Part shown: one piece after another, positions 46,169-57,766 of the stretch
Layout: each line of letters begins with the position of its first letter
Numbering within the stretch: position 1 is the first letter of the stretch
NCBI GenBank assembly: GCA_018401415.1
Contig: JAGYKV010000017.1
Span: 453,268 to 517,267, forward strand
Length of the DNA stretch: 64,000 bases
Reading direction: 5' to 3'
Source of the DNA: Candidatus Nanopelagicales bacterium
GTDB taxonomy: Bacteria; Actinomycetota; Actinomycetes; S36-B12
The notes under the pieces: generated by a model
Told to the model about the DNA's origin: nothing
The model's database searches: none
The model's input: the letters and a program-made list of their open reading frames with translations, nothing else
Position numbers and translations under genes: made by a program

Positions 46169-47386
46169 ATGCTTGAACGTACCCTGTTGGTCACTGTAAG
46201 TGGTGTAGATCGGCCTGGAGTCACTCGAACCATTTTTACTGCATTATCCAAGTTTCCCGTACATGTAAGCGACATGGAGCAACTCGTGGTTCGTGGTCGC
46301 CTCATCCTTGCCATTCTGGTAGCCGTTAATACCGATATTCCCGATTCCCAAGTAGCCGACACTCTTCATGAAGCCCGAACTGCGGCCCGAATGGTCGCAA
46401 GTGAAATGGATCTGGAAGTTTCCACCGTGCCGGGTGCACTTGAATCACGTGGGCATCCTCGGGATCCATTTCAGGTCATTGTGATGGGAGATCCACTCAG
46501 TGCTCATGCGGTAAGCCGGGTGAGCACTGAAATCGCCGACCACGGGGGGAATATTGATCGAATTCACCGGATTGCCGCCTATCCGGTTACTGCGATTCGT
46601 TTTGTTGGATCAGGTGCACATCCTGACCTCATGCGGAGGGCACTCGCGTCTGTCTCTTCCGAATGTAATGTCGATATCTCGGTACAGGATGTTAGTTTGG
46701 AATCCCGCGGACAATATCTCGTGGTCATGGACGTCGACTCCACTCTGATTCAAAACGAAGTGGTTGATCTCCTCGCTCAGAAGGCCGGGGTCGGAGAGCA
46801 AGTGTCCGAAATCACACGGCGAGCCATGGCCGGAGATCTCGATTTTGCCCAGGCGCTGCGGGATCGGGTCTCGCTGCTTGCCGGGCTTCCGGAATCAGCC
46901 ATCGACGACGTCAGAGGCGAAATTCGACTCACTCCTGGTGCCAGGACACTATGCAGAACGCTGAATCGCTTGGGATACCGAATTGTCCTTGTTTCGGGTG
47001 GGTTCACGAATGTGATCGCACCACTGGCGGCCGAACTCGGAGTCAGTGAAGTTCGGGCAAACACACTCGAGATAGTTGACGGATTCCTCAGCGGCTCACT
47101 TGTTGGAGAAATCGTTGATCGTAAGGGCAAGCGCGCCGCGCTTGAAGATGTAGCCCGAAGACACGCGATTCCACGCCGAAGGATCATCGCGATTGGCGAT
47201 GGCGCCAATGACATCGACATGCTGGAGGCCGCCGGACTGGGGGTAGCCTTCAATGCTAAAAAAGTATTGCAGGTTCATGCAGATACATCCGTAAATCATC
47301 CTTATCTGGACTCGATTTTGTATCTTCTGGGAATCACTCGTGAAGAAATAGACGCGGCAGACGCGCGTGAAATCCCACCCGGTTAA
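46169..47386 (+). CDS. serB: phosphoserine phosphatase SerB with N-terminal ACT domains
   Basis: 405 residues. Residues 1-160 form two ACT-like domains (LERTLLVTVSGVDRPGVTRTIFTALS, and PFQVIVMGDPLSAHAVSRV), then the HAD domain with VVMDVDSTLIQNEVV, LVSGGF and IAIGDGANDIDMLEAAGLGVAFNA. It dephosphorylates phosphoserine, the last step of serine synthesis, and the ACT pair probably senses serine. Length fits the mycobacterial SerB2 type. The stop shares TTAA with the convergent fabI. Confidence 0.95.
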   Translation: MLERTLLVTVSGVDRPGVTRTIFTALSKFPVHVSDMEQLVVRGRLILAILVAVNTDIPDSQVADTLHEARTAARMVASEMDLEVSTVPGALESRGHPRDPFQVIVMGDPLSAHAVSRVSTEIADHGGNIDRIHRIAAYPVTAIRFVGSGAHPDLMRRALASVSSECNVDISVQDVSLESRGQYLVVMDVDSTLIQNEVVDLLAQKAGVGEQVSEITRRAMAGDLDFAQALRDRVSLLAGLPESAIDDVRGEIRLTPGARTLCRTLNRLGYRIVLVSGGFTNVIAPLAAELGVSEVRANTLEIVDGFLSGSLVGEIVDRKGKRAALEDVARRHAIPRRRIIAIGDGANDIDMLEAAGLGVAFNAKKVLQVHADTSVNHPYLDSILYLLGITREEIDAADAREIPPG

Positions 47387-48150
47387 GCCCCTTGAGAATG
47401 AAGACCACCGTCAACGTGCACGATTTCCCCAGTGGTGGCCGGGAACCAGTCAGAGAGAAGGGCCACACATGCCCGCGCGGTCGGGATTGGGTCCGTTACA
47501 TCCCAGCCGAGGGGCGCTCGACTAGCCCAGATGTTCTCAAACTCAGCAAAACCAGGAATGCTCTTGGCCGCCATGGTGCGGATGGGCCCAGCTGCGACCA
47601 GATTGACTCGGATACCTCGGGCACCCAAGTCACGAGCCAAGTAGCGCGACGTACTTTCCAGAGCCGCCTTGGCAACACCCATCCAATCGTAGGTAGGCCA
47701 CGCAACACTTGCGTCAAAGTCTAAGCCAACAATTGAGCCACCGTGATCCATAAGTGGATTCACCGCTACCGATAAGGACTTTAGCGAGTACGTGGAAATG
47801 TGAATCGCCGTGGCAACATCTTCCCACTCCGTGTGAAGGAAGTTACCTCCCAAAGCCGATTCGGGTGCATAGCCGATGCTGTGCAAAACACCATCGATCG
47901 ATTCCGAATATTCACTGACTCTTTCACTCAGCGAATCGAGATCAGACTGGCTTGTGACATCCAGTTCAATCACCTGACAGTCAATTGGTAATCGCGAGGC
48001 ACTGCGCTTAGTCAGCGACATGGTGCGACCGAAAGACGTCAGAATGACCTTGGCACCTTGTTCCTGGGCTAGTTTCGCTACGTGAAAAGCGATGGATTGG
48101 TCGGTCAGTACGCCAGTAATCAACACGGTCTTACCGTCCAGCAAAGTCAT
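47383..48150 (-). CDS. fabI: enoyl-ACP reductase FabI (InhA-type)
   Basis: 255 residues, SDR fold. LLDGKTVLITGVLTDQSIAFHVAK is the NAD-binding start of InhA/FabI, and YDWMGVAKAALE carries the catalytic Tyr and Lys with the FabI spacing of six residues. It reduces the trans-2 double bond at the end of each fatty acid elongation cycle. It follows fabG on the same strand, as in M. tuberculosis fabG1-inhA. Gap to fabG is 27 bases. Confidence 0.95.
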   Translation of the reverse strand: MTLLDGKTVLITGVLTDQSIAFHVAKLAQEQGAKVILTSFGRTMSLTKRSASRLPIDCQVIELDVTSQSDLDSLSERVSEYSESIDGVLHSIGYAPESALGGNFLHTEWEDVATAIHISTYSLKSLSVAVNPLMDHGGSIVGLDFDASVAWPTYDWMGVAKAALESTSRYLARDLGARGIRVNLVAAGPIRTMAAKSIPGFAEFENIWASRAPLGWDVTDPIPTARACVALLSDWFPATTGEIVHVDGGLHSQGA

Positions 48151-48177
48151 AACGTCATTCTATTCCTTCAGAGCAAA

Positions 48178-48882
48178 CTAATGACCCATTCCCAGTCCAC
48201 CATCAACGGGAATGATTGCTCCGGAGATATAGGAGGATTCCGCAGATGCCAGAAATACAACCACCCCGGCTACTTCCTCGACCTGGCCGTAACGACCCGA
48301 AGGAATTGATTGAAGAATCTGATTGCGGGTGTCTTCTGGCAATCCTGAAGTCATAGAGGTCTCAATAAAACCGGGGGCAATCACATTGGTAGTGATGCCT
48401 CGGGAACCAATTTCCCTTGTCAATGATCTCGCCGCCCCAATGAGACCCGCTTTTGATGCCGAATAGTTGATCTGACCTGCGCTACCTATAGTTGCGACAA
48501 CAGATGACATGAAGATTATTCTGCCGAATCTCTTTTTCATCATTCCTCGGGTAACGCGGCGAGCCAGTAATATTGAGCCGATGAGATTTGCCTGAATCAC
48601 GCTTTCAAGATCGTGATCGGACATGCGCAGCAAGAGCGCATCTTTTGTGATACCGGCATTGGCGACCAGTATGTCAATGGACCCGAATCGATCTTCGATT
48701 TCGCTGATTGCTTTTTCAATTGATTCGGCGTTGCTGACGTCCAGATGCACGTGTGTGATGTTGTCAGGCAGATGATCGGGCACCGATCGAGATCCAATGA
48801 CGACCTGATGCCCAGCGTCGGCTAGAGCTTGTGCGCTTGCATAGCCAATGCCACGTGATCCACCGGTAACTAATGCAATCAT
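48178..48882 (-). CDS. fabG: 3-oxoacyl-ACP reductase FabG
   Basis: 234 residues, SDR. IALVTGGSRGIGYASAQALA is the NADP-binding motif; SSVVATIGSAGQINYSASKAG has Ser, Tyr and Lys of the active site; VIAPGFIETSMT is the usual loop. It reduces beta-ketoacyl-ACP and is paired with fabI. ATG 48882. Confidence 0.94.
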   Translation of the reverse strand: MIALVTGGSRGIGYASAQALADAGHQVVIGSRSVPDHLPDNITHVHLDVSNAESIEKAISEIEDRFGSIDILVANAGITKDALLLRMSDHDLESVIQANLIGSILLARRVTRGMMKKRFGRIIFMSSVVATIGSAGQINYSASKAGLIGAARSLTREIGSRGITTNVIAPGFIETSMTSGLPEDTRNQILQSIPSGRYGQVEEVAGVVVFLASAESSYISGAIIPVDGGLGMGH

Positions 48883-48903
48883 GAGTAATCGCTTTCCGGT
48901 CTC

Positions 48904-49119
48904 TTAATGAAGATCTTCAAGGCGATAGCCGACTCGGACGGTCACTTGAAAATGGTCTACCTCGTTGTCGCGCACATATCCCCGAACTTGATCGACTTCA
49001 AACCAATCAACTCGCTTATGCAGCTCGCCCGCGCGTCTCACAGCGTTGCGAATCGCTTGATCCACCGACTCTTCAGACGTCCCCACGATCTGCGACATGC
49101 CATAGGCCCTATCGGTCAT
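48904..49119 (-). CDS. dodecin family protein
   Basis: 71 residues from ATG 49119, with GAGGTGAGG before it. YGMSQIVGTSEESVDQAIRNAVRRAGELHKRVDWFEVDQVRGYV matches dodecins, 12-mer flavin- or CoA-binding storage proteins. The aromatic Trp and the Q-V-R loop needed for flavin stacking are visible. A longer frame upstream to 49209 would overlap the divergent DUF3099 gene and is not favoured. It is about 20 bases beyond the fabG start, and encoded in the same direction. Confidence 0.92.
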   Translation of the reverse strand: MTDRAYGMSQIVGTSEESVDQAIRNAVRRAGELHKRVDWFEVDQVRGYVRDNEVDHFQVTVRVGYRLEDLH

Positions 49120-49207
49120 TCGCCTCACCTCAATTCGGTTGATTTGCCACATCCCCACGCTCATACTCCATTGAGCAGGAATACTTCTTCGGACGTAGGC
49201 TATCGCC

Positions 49208-49567
49208 ATGGCTCCCGAGGTTTACACCATCACACAGGCGAACCGCTCGCTCAGTAACGAGCAGTCTGGCCGAACCAAGAAATACCTCATCTCCATGGGC
49301 ATTCGCACCGCCTGCGTGTTAGCGGCAATTGTTGTTCCTGGTTGGCCAAAGTGGCTCTTCATTGCAGGTGCGGTTGTGCTTCCGTATTTAGCGGTTGTGA
49401 TGGCCAATGCTGGTCACGAGAACGATGACCCCGGTTCCATGGGAGTCACACCGGTAACTTTGCCTTCGCAGGCCCAAGCGCAAGCTGAATCGCGCTCACG
49501 AATGCCAGTCCCGAACCCACAAGAATCGAATAACATGCGCCAAATAACGGCACATGAGCGTGACTAG
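49208..49567 (+). CDS. DUF3099 family membrane protein
   Basis: 119 residues. YTITQANRSLSNEQSGRTKKYLISMGIRT matches the actinobacterial DUF3099 start, followed by two membrane helices (ACVLAAIVVPGWPKWLF and IAGAVVLPYLAVVMANAG). The remaining tail is polar. Function unknown; in actinobacteria it is commonly next to the surf1 gene. It is nine bases before surf1. Confidence 0.9.
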   Translation: MAPEVYTITQANRSLSNEQSGRTKKYLISMGIRTACVLAAIVVPGWPKWLFIAGAVVLPYLAVVMANAGHENDDPGSMGVTPVTLPSQAQAQAESRSRMPVPNPQESNNMRQITAHERD

Positions 49568-49576
49568 AATTCAATC

Positions 49577-50299
49577 ATGCTTGCATTATTGCGAACATCT
49601 CGATGGGTCAGTTTTACTGTCATCGTTCTATTAGCAATTATAGGTTTTGGGCTCCTCAGTCGCTGGCAATTCGATCGGGCTGAGCAGCACCGACAAGAGC
49701 GGCTGACAATTGAGCAAGGGCAAGTAATAGCGGAGCCACAATCCGATATTTCTGATACCGATGAGTTCAGTCGAGTGACCATGACAGGTCAATACCTTGG
49801 CGCAGACGTCCTTGTCCGGCAGCGACCCCTCGACGGAGGGAATGGCTATTGGGTCCTCACTTCATTACAGCCAAATGCAAATGCCGACAAGGTTTGGGTT
49901 CTCAGGGGGTGGCTGGGCGCCTCCACCCAAGCATTAGAAGTTCCACCCATTCCATCGGCCCCGTCAGGCGATGTCACCATCGATGGCGTTGTTCGGGTTT
50001 TCGAGGCGCCCCGGTCAGATGTATCCGGGCTTCCAGATCAAGTGATTTCTCGAATGTCCATTGAGGAATTATCTTTCGCAGGAACAGCCCAGGATCGAGT
50101 ACTTCAACTTATTCGATCCGACCCTGCAGATGCCCTCATCACCGTGCCGCTTCCCGAGGTTGATGAAGGGCAAAATATTTCATATGCCGTGCAGTGGATT
50201 TTATTTGCTGTAGTAGCCATATGCGGTTGGTTTATTTTCCTGCGGAGGGAGGCTCAAGACGAGGCTCGTGATCACGATTTGGTGGAATCCGAGAACTGA
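49577..50299 (+). CDS. SURF1 family cytochrome oxidase assembly protein
   Basis: 240 residues with an N-terminal membrane helix (VSFTVIVLLAIIGFGLLSRWQFDRA) and a C-terminal helix (YAVQWILFAVVAICGWFIFLRR) and the SURF1 motifs GNGYWVLTSL and VLRGW. It helps assemble heme-copper terminal oxidase. ctaA and ctaB at the end of the window serve the same respiratory branch. The end overlaps the convergent ABC exporter by 28 bases. Confidence 0.92.
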   Translation: MLALLRTSRWVSFTVIVLLAIIGFGLLSRWQFDRAEQHRQERLTIEQGQVIAEPQSDISDTDEFSRVTMTGQYLGADVLVRQRPLDGGNGYWVLTSLQPNANADKVWVLRGWLGASTQALEVPPIPSAPSGDVTIDGVVRVFEAPRSDVSGLPDQVISRMSIEELSFAGTAQDRVLQLIRSDPADALITVPLPEVDEGQNISYAVQWILFAVVAICGWFIFLRREAQDEARDHDLVESEN

Positions 50300-52146
50300 G
50301 TGCTGTAAAGCTCGGAATAAATTTTTCCCTCCTGAATAAGTTGGTCATGAGTGCCGCGTTCCACAATTCGACCATCGACCACTACCAATATCTGGTGCGC
50401 ATTTCGAATTGTTGAGAGCCGATGAGCAATCACGATTGACGTCCTTCCGGCTAATGCGTTATCCAAAGCCTGATGCACTAAGCGCTCACTCTCAGAGTCC
50501 AAGTGCGCAGTCGCTTCGTCTAAAATCACAATCCGAGGTGATTTGAGAAGGAGTCTTGCGAGGGCAATGCGTTGCTTCTCTCCCCCGGACAGTCGGTATC
50601 CGCGGTCTCCCACCACCGTGTCTAGCCCGGTGGGAAGGGACTCAATCAACGGCCAAATTTGAGCATCTACGCAGGCCTTCTTGATCTCAGCATCAGTTGA
50701 ACGAGGTCGGGCGTAAAGCAGGTTTGCTCGAATAGTGTCGTGAAACAGGTGTGAGTCCTGTGTGACCACACCCATAGAGTCGCGAAGATCTTGGGCAAGA
50801 ACGCGTGAAATATCGACGTCACCAATTTGCACCGTACCGGAGGTCGGATCATAAAGACGCGCAAGTAATGCCGTTATTGTGGTCTTACCCGCACCAGATG
50901 GTCCCACCAGTGCGGTGAGGGTGCCCTCGGGCGATGTGAAACTAATGTCCCTCAGGATTTCTTCCTCAAGACGATCAAATTCACTCGTTGAAACGGAACT
51001 CAATGACTCCAGGCTCACTTGATCCGCGCTTGGGTATCGGAATGACACATGATCGAATACAACGTCGAGTGGGCCTTTCGGTAACTGAACCGGGTTGACC
51101 GGATCCTTTACCAGCGGCTTGAGATCAAGAATCTCAAAAACTCGATCAAACGACACTAGTGCGGTCATGACATCGACCCGGACATTGGACAGGGCTGTTA
51201 ATGGTCCATAGAGCTGTGCCAAAAGTCCCACAAGGGCTAAAAGGGTTCCCAACGTAATTGAACCTTGAATCACCAAATTTCCGCCAAGGCCATATGTCAC
51301 GGCCGTAGCCAAGGCCGCCACCAGGGTCAGAGCGGTAAAAAACCATCGATTGGCCATGGCAATTCTCACGCCCATATCGCGAACTACCGCGGCCTTGTCC
51401 CCGAATGATTCTGACTCCTCTCGGGGACGGCCAAAAAGTTTCACCAGAAGCGCACCCGCCACATTGAATCTCTCCGTCATTTGGCTGCTCATCTCAGCAT
51501 TGACAGTCATTGACTCTCGGGTCATGGTTTGCAGTCGCCTGCCCATATAGCGAGCTGGCAATAAAAATAGTGGAACTAGGACAAGTGAGGCTAAAGTTAT
51601 TTGCCAAGACAAGAAAAACATTGTGATGAGCACAATGGTGAGTGAGATGAAATTCCCAATTACCCCGCCTAATGTGGATGTGAAAGCTTGTTGAGCTCCG
51701 ATCACATCGCTGTTCAGCCTCGAAATCAACTTGCCTGTCTGTGCACGGGTGAAAAAGGCCAAGCTCTGGGACTGAACATGGTCATACACTTGCGTGCGCA
51801 GATCAAAAATAAGGCCTTCGCCAATCCTTGCGGAAAAATATCGACTCACCAGTCCCAACGCGGAATCACCTATTGCAAGCAAGGCAATAAAAATCGCGGT
51901 CCATGTCACGACTGAGGCATCGCCAGGAGTTATACCTTGATCCACTATTCGGCGAAATAACAGGGGTTGAGCAACGCTCATGAAAGAGGCAACAACAAGT
52001 GTCAATAGGAAAAATCCAATGATCACCTTGTATGGGCGCGCATAGGTAAGAATTCTTTTGACTAATGCACGTGAGACTTTCTTATCCTTGACGGAATCAT
52101 CGCGCGTTAGAGAGCGATACATGAGCCATGCATTCTCCATGGACAT
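50272..52146 (-). CDS. ABC transporter with fused permease and ATPase (MsbA/multidrug-type)
   Basis: 624 residues. Six membrane segments occupy about residues 35-330; the nucleotide-binding domain has Walker A GPSGAGKTT, signature LSGGEKQRIALARLL and Walker B ILDEATAHLD. It is a half-transporter that dimerises to export lipids or drugs. It could form a homodimer; no second half is adjacent. It is followed upstream by the enoyl-CoA hydratase gene (12 bases). Confidence 0.93.
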   Translation of the reverse strand: MSMENAWLMYRSLTRDDSVKDKKVSRALVKRILTYARPYKVIIGFFLLTLVVASFMSVAQPLLFRRIVDQGITPGDASVVTWTAIFIALLAIGDSALGLVSRYFSARIGEGLIFDLRTQVYDHVQSQSLAFFTRAQTGKLISRLNSDVIGAQQAFTSTLGGVIGNFISLTIVLITMFFLSWQITLASLVLVPLFLLPARYMGRRLQTMTRESMTVNAEMSSQMTERFNVAGALLVKLFGRPREESESFGDKAAVVRDMGVRIAMANRWFFTALTLVAALATAVTYGLGGNLVIQGSITLGTLLALVGLLAQLYGPLTALSNVRVDVMTALVSFDRVFEILDLKPLVKDPVNPVQLPKGPLDVVFDHVSFRYPSADQVSLESLSSVSTSEFDRLEEEILRDISFTSPEGTLTALVGPSGAGKTTITALLARLYDPTSGTVQIGDVDISRVLAQDLRDSMGVVTQDSHLFHDTIRANLLYARPRSTDAEIKKACVDAQIWPLIESLPTGLDTVVGDRGYRLSGGEKQRIALARLLLKSPRIVILDEATAHLDSESERLVHQALDNALAGRTSIVIAHRLSTIRNAHQILVVVDGRIVERGTHDQLIQEGKIYSELYSTQFSDSTKS

Positions 52147-52158
52147 CAGCGCACCACG

Positions 52159-52920
52159 TTACTGGGTGGCAGACGTAAATAGATTGCGCAGATCTCGAAG
52201 GCGTCTCGTTTGGGACTGTCGCTCTGCGAGCCATGGGTCTTCGCCGTAGGCAATATTCCGAAATAGTTCTTTTGTTTCTGCGAGAGCACCCGGCATGGCT
52301 GCCCGCATGGGCTCGATAACTCGGAGTAGCTCTGAATCCAGATCATTCCCACATGCAATGGCCACTCCGACGCCTTTGGCTTCTTCGCCGCTCATAAAAC
52401 GCCCGGTGGCACAAAACTCCAATGCCCGGGAGTAGCCCAAATGGCGGAATATTTGCCCCGCTCCTCCCAGATCTGGGATCAGACCAAGGGAGGTTTCCTT
52501 TAATGCCATTTGAGCATCAGGCTGCGCAATGATCAGATCACATGCCAACGCCAGTTGGAATCCCGCACCGATGGCATAGCCATGGACAAGCGCAATGCTA
52601 ATTTGTGGCAAGTCCCGAAGCCGACGGAATGATAATTGGTATTTTGCTATCTGAACATCAAGTTCTTCGTCAGACAATGCGGCCATATCCATAAAGGATG
52701 GCTCCCCCGGCATGCCCTGGGGGGTGAACATTGCCCGATCTAGCCCAGCCGAGAATGCTTTCCCCTCGCCACGGAGAACGATGAACCTTGACTCAGCAGG
52801 AATTTCATTGTAGATGTCGACAAGTTGGTCCCACATGCCTGGGGATTGCGCATTTAAGTTTTGCGGACTGTTTAACCTGATCTCGAAAATATCTCCAGAT
52901 AGTTCCGTTTTTATCTCCAT
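52159..52920 (-). CDS. enoyl-CoA hydratase/isomerase family protein
   Basis: 253 residues, crotonase fold. FIVLRGEGKAFSAGLDR and YAIGAGFQLALACDLIIAQPDAQMALKETSLGLIPD are the CoA-binding and oxyanion regions; the catalytic acids cannot be assigned confidently. Reaction likely hydration or isomerisation of an enoyl-CoA. It may pair with the acyl-CoA dehydrogenase at 30.9 kb, but they are not adjacent. Confidence 0.88.
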   Translation of the reverse strand: MEIKTELSGDIFEIRLNSPQNLNAQSPGMWDQLVDIYNEIPAESRFIVLRGEGKAFSAGLDRAMFTPQGMPGEPSFMDMAALSDEELDVQIAKYQLSFRRLRDLPQISIALVHGYAIGAGFQLALACDLIIAQPDAQMALKETSLGLIPDLGGAGQIFRHLGYSRALEFCATGRFMSGEEAKGVGVAIACGNDLDSELLRVIEPMRAAMPGALAETKELFRNIAYGEDPWLAERQSQTRRLRDLRNLFTSATQ

Positions 52921-52939
52921 GTGTATGCCTCCGAATTCA

Positions 52940-54544
52940 TCACGCTAATTCCACTAATTCCGCATAACTGTCATTCCACAAATCTTCGTCACCATCTGGG
53001 AGAATCAATACCCTTTCAGGATTCAGCGCAAACACCGCACCCGGATCATGGGTCACTAAGACTACTGCACCCTCGTAAAGCGACAGAGCATTGAGCACCT
53101 CTGCGCGACTGGCTGGATCTAGGTTATTTGTGGGCTCGTCAAGCAGAAGAACATTGGCGCCGGAAACCACTAAGCATGCTAATGCCAATCGCGTCTTTTC
53201 GCCCCCTGAGAGGACCCCGGTGGGCTTATGTACAGAATCTCCTTGAAACAAGAATGAACCCAAGACGGTTCTCTGAGCCGTGTCATTCAGATGCGATCCC
53301 GCGCTCGCCATTGTTTCCCAAACGGTGGCGGTGGGATTCAGAGTCTCATGTTCCTGAGCGTAATAGCCAATAATTGCACCATGTCCGAGCTCACGCTCCC
53401 CCGTATCAGGTTTATCGATACCCGCCAGAATACGAAGCATTGTGGTCTTTCCTGCGCCATTTAATCCTAAGATAACGACTTTGCTTCCTCGATCAATGGC
53501 CAAATCAACATCGGTGAATACCTCGAGGCTTCCATAACTCCGGGAAAGACCGGCAGCCATTAACGGAACCCTCCCGCAAGCTTGGGGAGTCGGGAAGCGC
53601 AATTTCGCCACAGCATCTTTGCGTTGAGCAACACTGGTTTCCGCTAATAATTTGTCCGCTCTCTTGAACATACTTTGCGCTGCCTTGGCTTTCGTTGCTT
53701 TGGCCCGCATTTTCTCCGCTTGCTTCCTGAGTGAGTCCGCCTGCTGTTCGGCATTGCGACGCTCACGCTTCCTTCTACGCTCATCTACCTCGCGAGCTTG
53801 TAGGTACTTATCCCACGACATTGAGTATTGGTCAATCTCCTGGCGATTCGCGTCTAGATGCCATACCTTGTTCACCGTATCCGCCAACAACTCCGTGTCA
53901 TGGCTGATCACAATAAATCCACCTTCATAACTGCCTAAGTACTTGCGGAGCCACCTGATGGAATCCGCGTCGAGATGATTTGTTGGTTCATCGAGAAGTA
54001 GTACGTCAGATCCACTAAAGAGAATTCGAGCTAACTCCACCCGGCGACGCTGACCGCCCGACAACGTACCGAGTGGTTGATCCAAGATCCGATCCGCGAG
54101 GCCAATAGATGCGGCTATTGATGCTGCCTCAGACTCAACGGCGTATCCGCCCAAGGTTTCGAATTCGGTCAAGTAGCGGTTGTAGCGGTTGGCCTGACGG
54201 TCAAATTCGTCGGGTGTGATCGTAGGTGCGGACATGGCCTCCGAGGCCATTGTCATCCGAGAAATTACTTGATCCAATCCCCGGGCGCTCAATATTCGGT
54301 CCATGGCCGGCTGATCCGGATCCGCAGATCGAGGATCCTGGGGCAGATATCCAATTGAACCCGTGCCTCGAACGTTTCCAGCCGCCGGTTGTTTTTCGCC
54401 CGCCAGGATCCGGGTCAGGGTGGTCTTTCCAGCGCCATTGCGACCAACGAGACCAATTCGATCCCCCGCTTCGACACGTAAGGTGTCCACCGTGAGTAGG
54501 AGTTCAGATCCCGCTCGAATCTCGAGATCATTGGCCTGGATCAT
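52940..54544 (-). CDS. ABC-F family ATPase
   Basis: 534 residues with two ATPase domains and no membrane segment: Walker A GRNGAGKTT and GLNGAGKTT, signatures LSGGQRRRVELARIL and LSGGEKTRLALACLV. The linker is highly charged (RRRKRERRNAEQQ). ABC-F proteins act on the ribosome as translation factors or give ribosome protection; which applies here is unknown. It lies between the hydratase gene and the SUF operon, 60 bases from the SUF end. Confidence 0.94.
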   Translation of the reverse strand: MIQANDLEIRAGSELLLTVDTLRVEAGDRIGLVGRNGAGKTTLTRILAGEKQPAAGNVRGTGSIGYLPQDPRSADPDQPAMDRILSARGLDQVISRMTMASEAMSAPTITPDEFDRQANRYNRYLTEFETLGGYAVESEAASIAASIGLADRILDQPLGTLSGGQRRRVELARILFSGSDVLLLDEPTNHLDADSIRWLRKYLGSYEGGFIVISHDTELLADTVNKVWHLDANRQEIDQYSMSWDKYLQAREVDERRRKRERRNAEQQADSLRKQAEKMRAKATKAKAAQSMFKRADKLLAETSVAQRKDAVAKLRFPTPQACGRVPLMAAGLSRSYGSLEVFTDVDLAIDRGSKVVILGLNGAGKTTMLRILAGIDKPDTGERELGHGAIIGYYAQEHETLNPTATVWETMASAGSHLNDTAQRTVLGSFLFQGDSVHKPTGVLSGGEKTRLALACLVVSGANVLLLDEPTNNLDPASRAEVLNALSLYEGAVVLVTHDPGAVFALNPERVLILPDGDEDLWNDSYAELVELA

Positions 54545-54604
54545 GGTTATGCGAGTCTACTGCTTCAGTTGTAACTCGCCCTTGAGCCAACCGAAGGAGA
54601 ACAC

Positions 54605-54916
54605 CTACACGTTAAAGCCAAGGGATCGCAGCATGTCGCGGCCATCGTCGGTGATTTTGTCTGGCCCCCAAGGTGGCATCCACACCCAGTTAATTCGAAA
54701 ATCGGAAACAACGGACCCGAGCGCACTGCGAGTTTGATCCTCAATGACATCGGTTAATGGACAGGCCGCCGAAGTCAGGGTCATGTCCACGGTGGCTGAA
54801 TTATTTTCATCTACTGTCACGGAATAGACAAGGCCGAGATCCACGACATTTATGCCGAGTTCCGGATCAATGACATCCTTCATAGCTTCCATGACATCTT
54901 CATCTGTAGCCGCCAT
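54605..54916 (-). CDS. metal-sulfur cluster assembly protein SufT-like (DUF59)
   Basis: 103 residues. The MIP18/DUF59 domain is clear: VMEAMKDVIDPELGINVVDLGLVY and the Cys-containing TLTSAACPLTD, which can bind Fe-S. It is the last gene of the SUF operon, two bases after sufU. It probably assists Fe-S cluster maturation; the exact step is not known. Confidence 0.93.
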   Translation of the reverse strand: MAATDEDVMEAMKDVIDPELGINVVDLGLVYSVTVDENNSATVDMTLTSAACPLTDVIEDQTRSALGSVVSDFRINWVWMPPWGPDKITDDGRDMLRSLGFNV

Positions 54917-54918
54917 CC

Positions 54919-57424
<2,506 letters not shown>

Positions 57425-57454
57425 TACAGTACCTTTCAATTGGCTAAGTGTTTC

Positions 57455-57766
57455 CTAGATGGTGATGGAAATTGCTCCCAGTTCGTCAACCGATACCGGA
57501 AATGTGGCAACTGGAGTTATTGCTGGCAAGGACTGGGGTGCACCGGTTCGAACATCAAATGCCGACCCGTGTAACCAGCATTCAATCAGGCAGCCCTCGA
57601 GTTCACCCTCCGAAAGTGCGACATCCGCATGAGAGCATCGATCCTCAATCGCGAAAAAACCCTCGTCGGTATGAACAATGGCTATCGCGAAATCGTTTAC
57701 CTCGAAGCGTTTTACCGTGCCGAGGGGAACTTGGTCCGCAGTTGCCAATTCAACAATCTCAGTCAT
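57455..57766 (-). CDS. Rieske [2Fe-2S] ferredoxin within the SUF operon
   Basis: 103 residues. The Rieske motif is split as C-S-H (DRCSHADVALSEGE) and C-x2-H (IECWLHGSAF), giving two Cys and two His. It is a small stand-alone ferredoxin resembling those of ring-hydroxylating dioxygenases. It overlaps sufD by eight bases and lies before sufC, as in Streptomyces. It could act as electron donor or as an early cluster acceptor; this is unproven. Confidence 0.94.
   Translation of the reverse strand: MTEIVELATADQVPLGTVKRFEVNDFAIAIVHTDEGFFAIEDRCSHADVALSEGELEGCLIECWLHGSAFDVRTGAPQSLPAITPVATFPVSVDELGAISITI

Noticed and set aside
48904..49209. 101-residue version of the dodecin gene
   Set aside because: The first 30 residues overlap the divergent DUF3099 start and lack family resemblance; ATG 49119 with its RBS gives a standard 71-residue dodecin.
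52940..54544. Antibiotic resistance determinant
   Set aside because: ABC-F proteins include resistance factors, but most are housekeeping translation factors, and nothing here (mobile element, resistance neighbours) points to resistance.
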